Part shown: one piece after another, positions 34,203 to 43,092 of the stretch | How positions within the stretch are numbered: position 1 is the stretch's first letter | Layout: each line of letters begins with the position of its first letter | Assembly (NCBI RefSeq): GCF_000507145.1 | Contig: NZ_AYTO01000009.1 | Location: forward strand, 1 to 64,000 | Source: Bacillus tequilensis KCTC 13622 | Lineage (GTDB): Bacteria > Bacillota > Bacilli > Bacillales > Bacillaceae | Direction of reading: 5' to 3' | DNA: 64,000 nt | Notes under the pieces: model-generated | The model's input: the letters and a program-made list of their open reading frames with translations, nothing else | Told to the model about the DNA's origin: nothing | Databases searched by the model: none | Translations under genes and position numbers: made by a program

Positions 34203-35609
34203 TTATTCAATGACAGGCCGCGCAGGTGAATCTGGATCTAACGTAAAATCATAGGAATCTTCATCACGATACATCGGATCGGCATAAATGGATTTCGAAT
34301 CGTTATTTGTTGCTTTTTGATATGACGCAAATGAATCGTATTCATTCTTTTTCCACATCCATACGCCGTCTTGATCCGCTTCCTTATGATACACGTTATG
34401 ATTGACCGTATTGCCTTCATTTTCTGTAAAATCGTTTCCGATAAATAATCTGGAATCACCAGCGGTCAAAATATTCTTTTCGATTGTATTGTTTTTCGTA
34501 TCGTACTGCAACAGCAGCTGTCCGCCATACAGGCCCTTTGTGTCATTCCGGTACATAATGTTGCGGGAAATCAGAGAATTGCTGGTGCCGCCCCGCTTTT
34601 TGTCATATCCTCCGATTGAAATACCGGTGTACGCATTGTTGTACACTTTGTTGTCTGTTATCTGAATAGCATTCGCATATTTGCCTTTGTGTTCAGACGT
34701 TGCTTCAATTCCAATATCGTTATCGTGAACTGTGTTTTTCTTAATCTCGATACTGTGTCCTCCGTCGACATAAATTCCGCCCGCTGAGTAATCATCTCCA
34801 TATGCAGGGTTTCCATAAGTCGAGTTTTGATAAACCGTATTGTTTTCTACGACTCCGTTTCGCACGTAATCGTTTTTGTCCGCGGTTCCCTCATAACCGA
34901 TAAGGTCGATCCCGATGTTGTTATTGTTGCGGACCACATTGCCTGCAATCGTAAAGCCGTCAATATTTCCGTTTAGCACAACCGCTTCACTCGCTCCAAG
35001 CGTCAGATTCTCAACCGTATTGTCCTCGATTTGTATATCTTTCATGCTGCCAGTCCCATAGACTGCGATTCCGTGGGCATTTCCGTCATCTGCTTTTGTC
35101 TTAATATCCCGGACATGATTGTTCTTGATGGCAATATGGCTGCTGGAGCCTGCTACATAAATTCCCATAGCAGTTGCTCCCTCAGATGAAACAGAAAGAT
35201 CTTGAATCGTTAAACCGCTGATGACAATGTTATGTTTATCGTGAATATGAATGAGCGGCGTTTCATATTTTGCGTCCGCAACGGATTCTCCGCTAATCAC
35301 GACTTTTTCATTTTCATAGTTTCGGAACGTGATAGGCTTTCCGTCCGTACCGCTGTGTTTTACTTCAAGAATTTCATGATATGTGCCTTCCCGAATCATG
35401 ACGGTTGTACCGGCGGCAGCCTCCTCTGAAGCATGCGCCAGTGTACGAAACGGCTTTTCTTTTGTCCCTTCATTTTGATCACTGCCATTTGGCGAAACAT
35501 ATAGGTAAGCCCCAGGCTCTTCTTCATTCGCTTTCGTCTTGTCATAAACGACAGCGAGGATGACAGACGTTAAAACACCCGCCAAAAGAATAAAATACCA
35601 TTTTCTCAT
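34203..35609 (-). CDS. ywoF: Right-handed parallel beta-helix protein YwoF (pectate lyase-like)
   Basis: Secreted or surface beta-helix protein of 468 residues. N-terminal signal or anchor (MRKWYFILLAGVLTSVILAVV), then DUF1565-type opening YLYVSPNGSDQNEGTKEKPFRTLAHA near 40-65, and about ten coils of NxV/IxxN repeats (for example IAIKNNHVRDI, IQIEDNTVENL). This fold is that of polysaccharide lyases and hydrolases; I see no assigned catalytic residues. I chose ATG 35609 since the upstream part shows no signal. pucI lies 96 bases upstream. Confidence 0.85.
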   Translation of the reverse strand: MRKWYFILLAGVLTSVILAVVYDKTKANEEEPGAYLYVSPNGSDQNEGTKEKPFRTLAHASEEAAAGTTVMIREGTYHEILEVKHSGTDGKPITFRNYENEKVVISGESVADAKYETPLIHIHDKHNIVISGLTIQDLSVSSEGATAMGIYVAGSSSHIAIKNNHVRDIKTKADDGNAHGIAVYGTGSMKDIQIEDNTVENLTLGASEAVVLNGNIDGFTIAGNVVRNNNNIGIDLIGYEGTADKNDYVRNGVVENNTVYQNSTYGNPAYGDDYSAGGIYVDGGHSIEIKKNTVHDNDIGIEATSEHKGKYANAIQITDNKVYNNAYTGISIGGYDKKRGGTSNSLISRNIMYRNDTKGLYGGQLLLQYDTKNNTIEKNILTAGDSRLFIGNDFTENEGNTVNHNVYHKEADQDGVWMWKKNEYDSFASYQKATNNDSKSIYADPMYRDEDSYDFTLDPDSPARPVIE

Positions 35610-35705
35610 ATTCGATTCCCATTTCGTTTTAGATTTTAAAACCATTATAAATGTTCTATTTATGGAAAACCATTTCAAAAATATGAAAATATACCGGCAC
35701 ATACC

Positions 35706-37178
35706 TTATTCAGCCTGACGAACCTCTCCAGATTCAAATGTTTCAATCGCCGATGACGCCGGCGGGTGAACGCGCATCAGAACAATATAGAAAAGAAATG
35801 AAATCAGCACACCGACAAACCAGGAAATGTCGTATAAGCTCTTCAATGCGGGAACATACATGCCAATCAGCGAGATAAGCGCACCCAAACTCGTGGCTGC
35901 AAACGCACGGTAATTGTAGCCTTTAAAATAAACATAACGCCCTGTTTCAGAATACAGATCATCTACCGAGAGCTCCCGTTTGCGAATGATAAAGTAATCA
36001 GCCATCATCACGCCTGCCACCGGACCAAGCATGCCGCCTATTAATCCGAGAAACGCATATACGCTTGTCGCACTCTCCATCAGCTTCCACGGAACCGTAA
36101 ATAAAGCAAGCAATGCCGTGATAAAACTGCCTCGTTTGAAATTAATATATTTCGGCAGGGCATTCGCAATATCATAAGCGGGGGATACGATGTTCGCCGC
36201 GACGTTTACAGAGATCGTGGCGATGCAGAGCGTAATCACGGACAACGCGATGACATAAGGGTTATCAAACCTCGCCAAAATATCGACAACGTCCCAAATC
36301 GGCTCGCCGAAAGCGACCTGCGAACCGGAAGTCACGGTAATACTGGCGAACGCAAACAGCGCAAAGGTTCCCGGCAAGCCGTAAAACTGCCCTTTGATTT
36401 GCTCTTTTTGTGTTTCAGCAAACCGTGTGAAATCAGGGATATTTAAGATCAAAGTCGCCCAGATGCCAATGATCCCGGTAACCCCGGCAGCAAACGGCCA
36501 GAATGTTTCTGAAAACGTATGAAATTTTCCTGGCTGAGAATAGATCGGCCCCAGTCCTCCGGCAATATCGACGGCCCACCATACCATGCCGCCAAAGACG
36601 ACATACACTAAAGGCCCCGCCCACACCTCAAAACGCTTAATCGACTCCATGCCGTGGTGCAATACGAGTAAATGAATGGCCCAAAAGAACACAAAAGAAA
36701 GCAAACCGGGCAAGTGAATGCCGAGAATATTCCACCCGCCGCCAACTTGTCCCCAGCCAGGCCATATATTTAAAAGCAAGATGTTCAGCGCCGTGCTTCC
36801 TGCAAAGGTTTGAATGCCGAGCCACATGATGGCAGTAAAAGCCCTTAGAAGCGCAGGGATATTAGCGCCGTATATTCCGTAAGAAGCCCTGATGATCACC
36901 GGAAACGGCAGCCCGTATTTTGTCCCTGCGTGGCCGTTTAAAGCAAGAGCGCCAAACAAGATGAGGGATGCCGTAATAATGATCGCCAGCACCTGCCAAG
37001 GCGAAAGGCCGATCGCGATTAACCCGCCCACCGTCGCGTAGGTCGGTATATTATGTATACACCCCATCCAAATGGAGGCAAAGTTCATTGCCTTCCACGT
37101 CCGCTTTCCCTGCCCCAAAGGCAGCAGGTCTTCATTGCTCAGTCTGTTGGATTGATGCTGGCTCTCTTTTAATTTCAT
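35706..37178 (-). CDS. pucI: Allantoin permease PucI (NCS1 family)
   Basis: Sodium or proton-coupled importer of allantoin, of the nucleobase:cation symporter-1 family. 490 residues with about 12 membrane segments and the family opening LPLGQGKRTWKAMNFASIWMG. I chose ATG 37178 because AAGGGGAG precedes it and the length matches strain 168. A 15-base palindrome and a near-TnrA motif lie 30-55 bases upstream. The strain 168 gene (ywoE) also stands apart from the main puc cluster. Confidence 0.92.
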   Translation of the reverse strand: MKLKESQHQSNRLSNEDLLPLGQGKRTWKAMNFASIWMGCIHNIPTYATVGGLIAIGLSPWQVLAIIITASLILFGALALNGHAGTKYGLPFPVIIRASYGIYGANIPALLRAFTAIMWLGIQTFAGSTALNILLLNIWPGWGQVGGGWNILGIHLPGLLSFVFFWAIHLLVLHHGMESIKRFEVWAGPLVYVVFGGMVWWAVDIAGGLGPIYSQPGKFHTFSETFWPFAAGVTGIIGIWATLILNIPDFTRFAETQKEQIKGQFYGLPGTFALFAFASITVTSGSQVAFGEPIWDVVDILARFDNPYVIALSVITLCIATISVNVAANIVSPAYDIANALPKYINFKRGSFITALLALFTVPWKLMESATSVYAFLGLIGGMLGPVAGVMMADYFIIRKRELSVDDLYSETGRYVYFKGYNYRAFAATSLGALISLIGMYVPALKSLYDISWFVGVLISFLFYIVLMRVHPPASSAIETFESGEVRQAE

Positions 37179-37218
37179 AGCCGGCTCCCCTTTCACTATT
37201 GTCGTATGTTCAGTTTTC

Positions 37219-37233
37219 TGACATCGGATGTCA
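37219..37233. promoter_or_regulatory. Perfect palindrome upstream of pucI
   Basis: TGACAT-CGG-ATGTCA, a perfect 6-3-6 inverted repeat 41 bases before the pucI ATG. It overlaps TGTTCAGTTTTCTGACA (37207-37223), which fits the TnrA pattern at all but one fixed base. Either may be an operator; which protein binds is unknown. Confidence 0.4.
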
Positions 37234-37311
37234 CTTAATATAACTGAAAAGCCAGACAATAACATTGGCTATGTTATACAATTTTCCTGTTTCTATTTGA
37301 ACAGTCTAAAC

Positions 37312-37348
37312 AAGAAAAAGAGACAGACTCAGCGCCTGTCCCTTTTTT
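37312..37348 (-). terminator. Terminator of ywoD
   Basis: AAGGGACAG and CTGTCTCTT arms with a nine-base loop, followed on the minus strand by TTTTT. Confidence 0.75.
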
Positions 37349-38709
37349 CATGATGCAGTTTTCATTAATGCCGCAAATCTCACAGCCATTAACAGGCTTG
37401 CTCCGCCCGTTATGATCATGATGGTTCCCATCATATCAAAGTGGGCTGCCGTGATTTCTTTCCCAAAAAGAAGACCAAGGATCACTGAAGACAAAATCGA
37501 ACCTAAGTAACGGCAGGTTTGAAACAGACCAGAAGTGGTACCTACCATATTGGAAGGACTCGTTTTCAGCATCGCCGCCTGAAGCGCGACATTTCCAAGG
37601 CCGTAGCCTACACCCAAGAGCGATAGAATGAAGCCCTTTCCGATGGTCTGGACATTGATAAAAAAGAGGGTTAAGATGACCGCTCCAACCGTCATCAGAA
37701 GAGCGCCCGCAAAGATCGGCTTGACGACGCCTGAACGGTCGATCCATTTCCCCGTAATGGGTGACACAACAATGCTCATCCCTGACATAAACAGCATAAA
37801 CAGACCGCTCGTTTGAACAGAAAGATGCATTTCATCCTGAAAATAACTCGGCAGCCCGAAAAATAAACAATAGAAGAAAACATTCAGCAAAATGAACTGA
37901 ACATATACGGCCGATAAGTTTCGCTGCGTTTTAAACAGACGGACATCAATGAACGGCTTATCCGTTTTCAGCTCATGCCATACAAATGCACCGAGCAGAA
38001 GCACGCCAAGCACACCTTCAGCCGCATGCGGCGACGAACTGAACGACAGCAGGAAGGATAGGAGAAAAATGATTCCTCCGGCAAATAAAACGATTCCAAG
38101 GATATCAAGCTGCCGAATGATCGTTTTGATCCCGGCTCCTTTTTTCTGATCTTTCGGGAACATATATATACCTAATAAGAAGCTGAGGATAATAAACGGC
38201 AAATTGACGATAAAAATCGCCGGCCAGCCGCCCCATACAATCAAAAAACCGCCAACTGTCGGTCCGAGCGCCGTCATGGCAGACGCAAAAATAGAGAGCA
38301 CCGCCAAAGCTGACGCCTGCCGCTCATGAATATGATTACGAATCAGTCCGACTCCTGATGGATAAATCGCGCTGCTCCCTACCGATTGAAACAAACGCAT
38401 GACCAATAATGTCATAAATGTCGGTGCAAACGGCGCCCCGATGGCAGAAACTGCAACAAGAATGAGCCCGAATAAAAACAAACGTTTCCGCCCGATCAAA
38501 TCACCGAGCTTTCCCGTTACAGGCTGAGCCACGGCACTCGCCAGGTAAAACGAGGAAATCAGCCAGGAAACCGTTGTAAACGACAGATGAAACTCATGCT
38601 GGATGCTATGGAGCGCAAGAGAGATCATAGACGAGTTCAGCGGATTCAGCATCGTTCCCGAAGCCACCGCTGTTAAAAAAACAGCCCGGCTTTTTTTCGA
38701 TATCATCAT
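37348..38709 (-). CDS. ywoD: Major facilitator multidrug transporter YwoD
   Basis: 453-residue MFS exporter of the DHA2-like drug resistance group, with 12-14 membrane segments. The motif GKLGDLIGRKRLFLFGL between segments 2 and 3 (about 66-82) and NPLNSSMISLALHSI near the N-terminus (motif D1-like) are typical. Its start overlaps the ywoC stop (ATGA), and it has no ribosome site of its own, so translation is coupled to ywoC. The substrate is unknown. Confidence 0.88.
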   Translation of the reverse strand: MMISKKSRAVFLTAVASGTMLNPLNSSMISLALHSIQHEFHLSFTTVSWLISSFYLASAVAQPVTGKLGDLIGRKRLFLFGLILVAVSAIGAPFAPTFMTLLVMRLFQSVGSSAIYPSGVGLIRNHIHERQASALAVLSIFASAMTALGPTVGGFLIVWGGWPAIFIVNLPFIILSFLLGIYMFPKDQKKGAGIKTIIRQLDILGIVLFAGGIIFLLSFLLSFSSSPHAAEGVLGVLLLGAFVWHELKTDKPFIDVRLFKTQRNLSAVYVQFILLNVFFYCLFFGLPSYFQDEMHLSVQTSGLFMLFMSGMSIVVSPITGKWIDRSGVVKPIFAGALLMTVGAVILTLFFINVQTIGKGFILSLLGVGYGLGNVALQAAMLKTSPSNMVGTTSGLFQTCRYLGSILSSVILGLLFGKEITAAHFDMMGTIMIITGGASLLMAVRFAALMKTAS

Positions 38710-39272
38710 TTTATTTGTGCCAGAAATTCTTCCGTTGTCCGCGATTTACCGATTCTCGGGAAAATAAAGCGCAGTGTGGCTTCATGCTCTTCCTCGCTGA
38801 ACGTAGACATTGCGTCTGTAATGAAAATCTGCTGATAGCCAAGCTGGAACGCCTCGCGAGCCGTGCTTTCCACCCCGATGTTCGTCGCGATGCCGCACAA
38901 GACAATCGTATCAATGCCGCGGCGTCTCAGCTGCAAATCCAAATCCGTGCCGAAAAAAGCCCCCCACTGCCGTTTTGTTACAGTGTAATCTCCATCCTGC
39001 ACACCGATTTCCGGAACAAATTCGGCCCAGTCCGCCGGCATTTCCCGAGAACCTCCCTGCTCAGGCTCATCTGTTTGCGGCTTCAGCGCATCTGCTCCGT
39101 CATGAAATGCTACATTCACAAAGCTGATAAACCCGTTATGTTTCCGAAATTCATCGATCAGTTTTTTCGCATTTGGGACAACCTGACCGCTTTGATCTAA
39201 CGGCGCAATCCCTTTTTGCAAATCAATGATAACCAATGCTGTTTTTTGAAAATCAATGTTAAGTGTGTTCAT
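38706..39272 (-). CDS. ywoC: Isochorismatase-family hydrolase YwoC
   Basis: Cysteine hydrolase-fold enzyme of 188 residues. The triad is visible: Asp in ALVIIDLQKG near 15, Lys in VTKRQWGAFFGTDLD near 101, and Cys in IDTVLCGIATNIGVE (written IDTIVLCGIATN) near 134. I chose ATG 39272 because AGGAGGAGA precedes it. It is coupled to the exporter ywoD. Substrate cannot be named; nicotinamidase or N-carbamoyl hydrolase activity are possible within this family. Confidence 0.88.
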   Translation of the reverse strand: MNTLNIDFQKTALVIIDLQKGIAPLDQSGQVVPNAKKLIDEFRKHNGFISFVNVAFHDGADALKPQTDEPEQGGSREMPADWAEFVPEIGVQDGDYTVTKRQWGAFFGTDLDLQLRRRGIDTIVLCGIATNIGVESTAREAFQLGYQQIFITDAMSTFSEEEHEATLRFIFPRIGKSRTTEEFLAQIK

Positions 39273-39382
39273 TATACGTCTCCTCCTGATGCTGTTAGTG
39301 TTTCTCACATTGCATATTTTACTCTTTACTCTGACTAAGTTCTTTTATTATGCTTGTGAAACTCTCAGAAGAAGCGCTTTTC

Positions 39383-39463
39383 TCATGATTTTTCTTTTAT
39401 GTAATAGTAACCGGTTGTGCATACAAACAAACCGGCAAGCACTGTAATCATAAGAGACGTCAT
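39383..39463 (-). CDS. 26-residue single-pass membrane peptide coupled to ywoB
   Basis: ATG 39463 overlaps the ywoB stop codon (ATGA), with AGGTGATG just before it. The peptide MTSLMITVLAGLFVCTTGYY ending IKEKS has one hydrophobic helix and a short charged tail, the look of small regulatory subunits such as KdpF or CydX, though I do not claim homology. It is not annotated in strain 168 as far as I remember. Confidence 0.5.
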   Translation of the reverse strand: MTSLMITVLAGLFVCTTGYYYIKEKS

Positions 39464-39924
39464 CGCTTCATCACCTGCCTGCCGTCTATCGGTTCCTGCC
39501 TGAAAATGCCTATGAATTTTCGGCGATCCATCCAAAGCAGGATGAGACACATAACCATTAATATCGTGCTAAGATCCTGCACGCCAATATCAAAACAATA
39601 GTTAATCAAGACGATGTTCACTATAATGGGCATAAAAATAACTGTCCCTAATGCAGCCGTTCGCGGAATCAGTAATAAAACAGCTGCTAGAATTTCACCA
39701 AAACCTATAAACAGTTCATAGACATGAGAATAACCGAAAAACGTCCACGCGATGGTAAACCCCTTCCCGGCAGCCGCCTCGATTTCAGGCGTCACCTCGC
39801 CAAACTGGCCAATCACCACTTTCGCCAAACCGTACACGAAAAAATTAAAGGCTAAAAACAATCGGAACGTCGCGGGAATCGACTTGCGTACCGCTCTCCT
39901 CAACCTGCCGCCTTTATTCATCAT
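39460..39924 (-). CDS. ywoB: DoxX-like membrane protein YwoB
   Basis: 154-residue integral membrane protein with four hydrophobic segments (about 19-38, 60-80, 87-105, 108-126). The segment RLFLAFNFFVYGLAKV and YELFIGFGEILAAVLLLIPRTA suit the DoxX/DoxD-like superfamily. I chose ATG 39924 because AGGGGGATGT precedes it; the 71-residue extension reads across the promoter region. A 26-codon ORF follows with a four-base overlap. Function unknown. Confidence 0.8.
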   Translation of the reverse strand: MMNKGGRLRRAVRKSIPATFRLFLAFNFFVYGLAKVVIGQFGEVTPEIEAAAGKGFTIAWTFFGYSHVYELFIGFGEILAAVLLLIPRTAALGTVIFMPIIVNIVLINYCFDIGVQDLSTILMVMCLILLWMDRRKFIGIFRQEPIDGRQVMKR

Positions 39925-40103
39925 ACATCCCCCTAAGTGTATTATTTGATATAGTACACTTAATACAGTATAGAACTTTCTAATCAATGTCAATTCCCTT
40001 TTCCGCTCATATAAACAGATTCTTTTATAGATATAAAGTCTTGTATCACAAAAAATGCTTTTCTCCTTTCTTTCCATCCCTCGGTAACATTCCAAAAAAA
40101 CCA

Positions 40104-40120
40104 TGTCAGCAAATCTCACA
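40104..40120 (+). promoter_or_regulatory. TnrA box of nrgAB
   Basis: TGTCAGCAAATCTCACA is a full match to the TnrA site TGTNAN7TNACA. With TATAAT at 40149-40154 and a start near 40161, the site is centred at about -49, the place for TnrA activation under nitrogen limitation. Confidence 0.9.
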
Positions 40121-40125
40121 TGAAA

Positions 40126-40154
40126 ATGTTTTATCATTCTTTTTTCTCTATAAT
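40126..40154 (+). promoter_or_regulatory. Promoter of nrgAB
   Basis: Perfect -10 box TATAAT at 40149-40154 with no good -35 box (ATGTTT at 40126-40131, 17-base spacer), as expected for an activator-dependent promoter. It lies downstream of the TnrA box. Confidence 0.75.
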
Positions 40155-40205
40155 GAAGAAATATAATAATTACTTTTTATTCTGAAAAATACGGAGGAAT
40201 GAGAC

Positions 40206-41420
40206 ATGCAAATGGGCGATACAGTTTTTATGTTCTTTTGCGCTTTACTCGTGTGGCTGATGACCCCGGGGTTAGCGTTATTTTATGGAGGAATGGTAAA
40301 AAGCAAAAATGTGCTGAGCACTGCCATGCACAGTTTCTCTTCCATTGCTATCGTTTCCATCATTTGGGTTCTATTCGGATATACGCTTGCCTTCGCACCA
40401 GGCAATTCAATCATTGGCGGACTGGAGTGGGCCGGTCTGAAAGGAGTTGGATTTGATCCCGGCGCCTACAGTGATACCATTCCCCACTCATTATTTATGA
40501 TGTTCCAAATGACGTTCGCTGTTCTGACTACAGCCATTATTTCCGGGGCTTTCGCAGAACGGATGCGATTCGGCGCTTTTCTTTTATTCTCGGTTTTATG
40601 GGCTTCCTTGGTTTACACACCGGTTGCGCACTGGGTATGGGGCGGGGGCTGGATTGGCCAGCTTGGGGCGCTCGATTTCGCCGGCGGCAATGTTGTTCAT
40701 ATTTCCTCAGGTGTGGCAGGCCTTGTTCTCGCTATTGTGCTCGGCAAACGGAAAGACGGCACAGTGTCTTCTCCGCACAATCTCATTTACACCTTCCTGG
40801 GAGGGGCTTTGATTTGGTTCGGCTGGTTCGGTTTTAATGTCGGCAGCGCCTTGACCTTAGATGGTGTGGCCATGTACGCCTTCATCAATACAAACACCGC
40901 GGCAGCAGCCGGGATTGCCGGCTGGATCTTAGTTGAGTGGATCATTAACAAAAAACCGACGATGCTCGGAGCAGTATCCGGCGCAATCGCCGGGCTTGTG
41001 GCAATCACCCCGGGAGCCGGATTTGTCACACCGTTCGCTTCTATTATTATCGGCATCATAGGCGGAGCCGTTTGTTTCTGGGGTGTATTCTCGCTTAAAA
41101 AGAAATTCGGATACGATGACGCACTCGACGCCTTTGGCCTGCACGGCATCGGCGGCACATGGGGAGGCATCGCAACAGGATTATTTGCGACAACCTCTGT
41201 TAACTCAGCAGGCGCGGACGGATTATTCTATGGTGATGCAAGCTTAATCTGGAAACAAATCGTTGCCATCGCTGCTACTTATGTTTTTGTATTTATTGTC
41301 ACTTTCGTTATTATTAAAATTGTAAGCCTCTTCCTTCCCCTTCGCGCAACCGAAGAAGAAGAGTCACTTGGGCTTGACTTAACGATGCACGGGGAAAAAG
41401 CATATCAAGATTCTATGTGA
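40206..41420 (+). CDS. nrgA: Ammonium transporter NrgA (AmtB)
   Basis: Trimeric Amt/Rh channel for ammonium uptake at low concentration. 404 residues, 11 membrane segments. Amt signature DFAGGNVVHISSGVAGLVLAIV near 158-179, the Phe gate region and twin His (VVHISSG and ALGLHGIGG-like DAFGLHGIGGTWGG near 306) are present. ATG 40206 follows GGAGGAATGAGAC. It is followed by the PII gene nrgB, which binds it. Controlled by TnrA. Confidence 0.96.
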   Translation: MQMGDTVFMFFCALLVWLMTPGLALFYGGMVKSKNVLSTAMHSFSSIAIVSIIWVLFGYTLAFAPGNSIIGGLEWAGLKGVGFDPGAYSDTIPHSLFMMFQMTFAVLTTAIISGAFAERMRFGAFLLFSVLWASLVYTPVAHWVWGGGWIGQLGALDFAGGNVVHISSGVAGLVLAIVLGKRKDGTVSSPHNLIYTFLGGALIWFGWFGFNVGSALTLDGVAMYAFINTNTAAAAGIAGWILVEWIINKKPTMLGAVSGAIAGLVAITPGAGFVTPFASIIIGIIGGAVCFWGVFSLKKKFGYDDALDAFGLHGIGGTWGGIATGLFATTSVNSAGADGLFYGDASLIWKQIVAIAATYVFVFIVTFVIIKIVSLFLPLRATEEEESLGLDLTMHGEKAYQDSM

Positions 41421-41431
41421 GGAGTGACGCT

Positions 41432-41782
41432 ATGAGCGGTCAAATGTTCAAGGTAGAAATTGTAACGCGTCCGGCAAATTTTGAAAAGCTGAAGCAGGAA
41501 CTCGGAAAAATCGGAGTCACTTCTCTGACCTTTTCCAATGTTCACGGCTGCGGCCTTCAAAAAGCACATACGGAGCTTTATCGAGGGGTAAAAATAGAAA
41601 GCAATGTATATGAACGTTTAAAAATCGAAATCGTGGTCAGCAAGGTTCCTGTTGAGCAAGTGACTGAGACTGCTAAAAGGGTTCTGAAAACAGGATCACC
41701 GGGTGACGGCAAAATATTTGTCTATGAAATCGGCAATACGATCAACATACGGACCGGTGAGGAAGGACCCGAAGCACTGTAA
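41432..41782 (+). CDS. nrgB: PII-like regulatory protein NrgB (GlnK)
   Basis: Trimeric PII protein that docks on NrgA and also tethers TnrA in B. subtilis. 116 residues; T-loop region HTELYRGVKIESNVYERLKIEIVV near 46-69 and PII signature KTGSPGDGKIFVYEIGNTINIRTGE near 87-111. I chose ATG 41432 since GGAG precedes it by eight bases; the earlier GTG overlaps nrgA without a site. It ends the operon at a strong terminator. Confidence 0.95.
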   Translation: MSGQMFKVEIVTRPANFEKLKQELGKIGVTSLTFSNVHGCGLQKAHTELYRGVKIESNVYERLKIEIVVSKVPVEQVTETAKRVLKTGSPGDGKIFVYEIGNTINIRTGEEGPEAL

Positions 41783-41789
41783 TCGTTTT

Positions 41790-41823
41790 GAAGAGATTCG
41801 GAATTTTAGAATCTCTTTTTTTT
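41790..41823 (+). terminator. Terminator of nrgAB
   Basis: AAGAGATTC and GAATCTCTT arms with a GGAATTTTA loop, followed by eight T residues. Confidence 0.9.
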
Positions 41824-41960
41824 GCGCATAGAAAAACCCCAAAAAACAGTGTATCCTTTCGAATTCTCTTCAAGCGCCCCGCATTTTTGAATTCTTTTTT
41901 TGATTTGAAACTTTTTATGAGTATAATGAGTCTAATAATAAAAATGTAAAAGGTGATTAT

Positions 41961-42542
41961 TTGAATTACGAAATTTTTAAAGCAATCAATGGACTATCTC
42001 ATCACAATTCGGTTCTCGATTCTATCATGGTCTTCATAACGGAATATGCGATTGTCGCCTATGCTCTTATCCTATTGGCAATCTGGGTGTTCGGAAACAC
42101 GGAAAGCAGAAAAAATGTGCTTTACGCGGGGATTACAGGCGTTGTCGGTCTTGTCATCAACTTTTTGATTACGAAAGTTTATATCGAACCGCGCCCGTTT
42201 GTTGAGCACACGGTTCATACACTGATTCCGCATGCTGCGGATGCTTCATTTCCAAGTGACCACACGACTGGTGCGTTAGCGATTTCGATTGCGATGCTTT
42301 TCAGAAACCGCAAAATCGGCTGGCCGCTTGTTATTTTCGGGCTTTTGACAGGCTTTTCGAGAATTTGGGTAGGGCATCACTATCCGGTTGATGTATTGGG
42401 CAGCCTCGTTGTCGCCATCATTATCGGGTTTGTTTTCTTCAGATTTTCAAATTTGCTTCGCCCGTTCGTCGATTTGATTGTGAGAATCTATGAAGGCATC
42501 ATTCATAAACTGACGAAAAAACCAACCGATCAAAACTTCTAA
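41961..42542 (+). CDS. bcrC: Undecaprenyl-diphosphate phosphatase BcrC
   Basis: Membrane PAP2-type phosphatase that recycles undecaprenyl pyrophosphate and gives bacitracin resistance. 193 residues, about five membrane segments. The three PAP2 motifs are present: KVYIEPRPF near 72, SFPSDHTTGAL near 97, and SRIWVGHHYPVDVLG near 134. Start is TTG 41961 with AAAAGGTGA before it. The cell-envelope sigma factors control it in strain 168; I did not resolve the promoter here. Confidence 0.95.
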   Translation: MNYEIFKAINGLSHHNSVLDSIMVFITEYAIVAYALILLAIWVFGNTESRKNVLYAGITGVVGLVINFLITKVYIEPRPFVEHTVHTLIPHAADASFPSDHTTGALAISIAMLFRNRKIGWPLVIFGLLTGFSRIWVGHHYPVDVLGSLVVAIIIGFVFFRFSNLLRPFVDLIVRIYEGIIHKLTKKPTDQNF

Positions 42543-42549
42543 GAAAGAC

Positions 42550-42585
42550 AAAAGCCGGCGTCTGAAACCAAGACAGCCGGCTTTA
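42550..42585. terminator. Terminator between bcrC and ywnJ
   Basis: AAAGCCGGC and GCCGGCTTT arms between two converging genes. Confidence 0.85.
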
Positions 42586-43005
42586 ATATTTTTCATACAT
42601 CTCATGTTTTCTCCGCTTCACCAGCACAAACAAACCATAAAACAATCCAATTCCAGCAGCATCGATCAGCACATCCCGGATACAGCCGTTCCTGCTGAAG
42701 AAGAGCTGAAGAACTTCTGTGAAAAAAGCAAACGCGAATGAGCCGGCTGCCGCCGATTTTATGCTGTCCAGCTGTTTCCACAGCAAATAAGTCAGCACAA
42801 AGAAGGAAAACGCGTGCCCAATTTTTTGAATAAACGCTTCAGGTACAGTAAGCTCAGTAAAATCCATCACTAAAAACTGAGACAGGTCAGGATGCGGCTG
42901 AAAATGAAAAGCTACCGTTTGCGATACGACCATGCCGCTGAAGCTTTCCGTACTGACAGAAAGCAGAATAAAAAAGATCCAGCCTGCGAGCAATAGACGG
43001 TTCAT
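42583..43005 (-). CDS. ywnJ: VanZ-like membrane protein YwnJ
   Basis: 140-residue membrane protein of the VanZ-like family, with four hydrophobic segments: N-terminal LLLAGWIFFILLSVS, FSFFVLTYLLW, AAAGSFAFAFFTEVLQLF, and IGLFYGLFVLV. Family marks include KIGHAFSFF (residues about 61-69), FTEVLQLFFSRNGCIRDVLID and the following Gly-rich helix. ATG 43005 follows AAAGGAGG. In strain 168 it is known as part of an envelope or sporulation context; the role is unclear. Confidence 0.82.
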   Translation of the reverse strand: MNRLLLAGWIFFILLSVSTESFSGMVVSQTVAFHFQPHPDLSQFLVMDFTELTVPEAFIQKIGHAFSFFVLTYLLWKQLDSIKSAAAGSFAFAFFTEVLQLFFSRNGCIRDVLIDAAGIGLFYGLFVLVKRRKHEMYEKY

Positions 43006-43054
43006 GACATAACCTCCTTTATAGCGAACATGCCTATGTATAACTACAGTAACA

Positions 43055-43087
43055 GAAAAAAACGCCCATCACACGGATAGACGTTTT
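43055..43087 (-). terminator. Terminator of spoIIQ
   Basis: AACGTCTATC and GATGGGCGTT arms (with G-U pairs), followed on the minus strand by TTTTTTC. Confidence 0.75.
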
Positions 43088-43092
43088 CTTGA

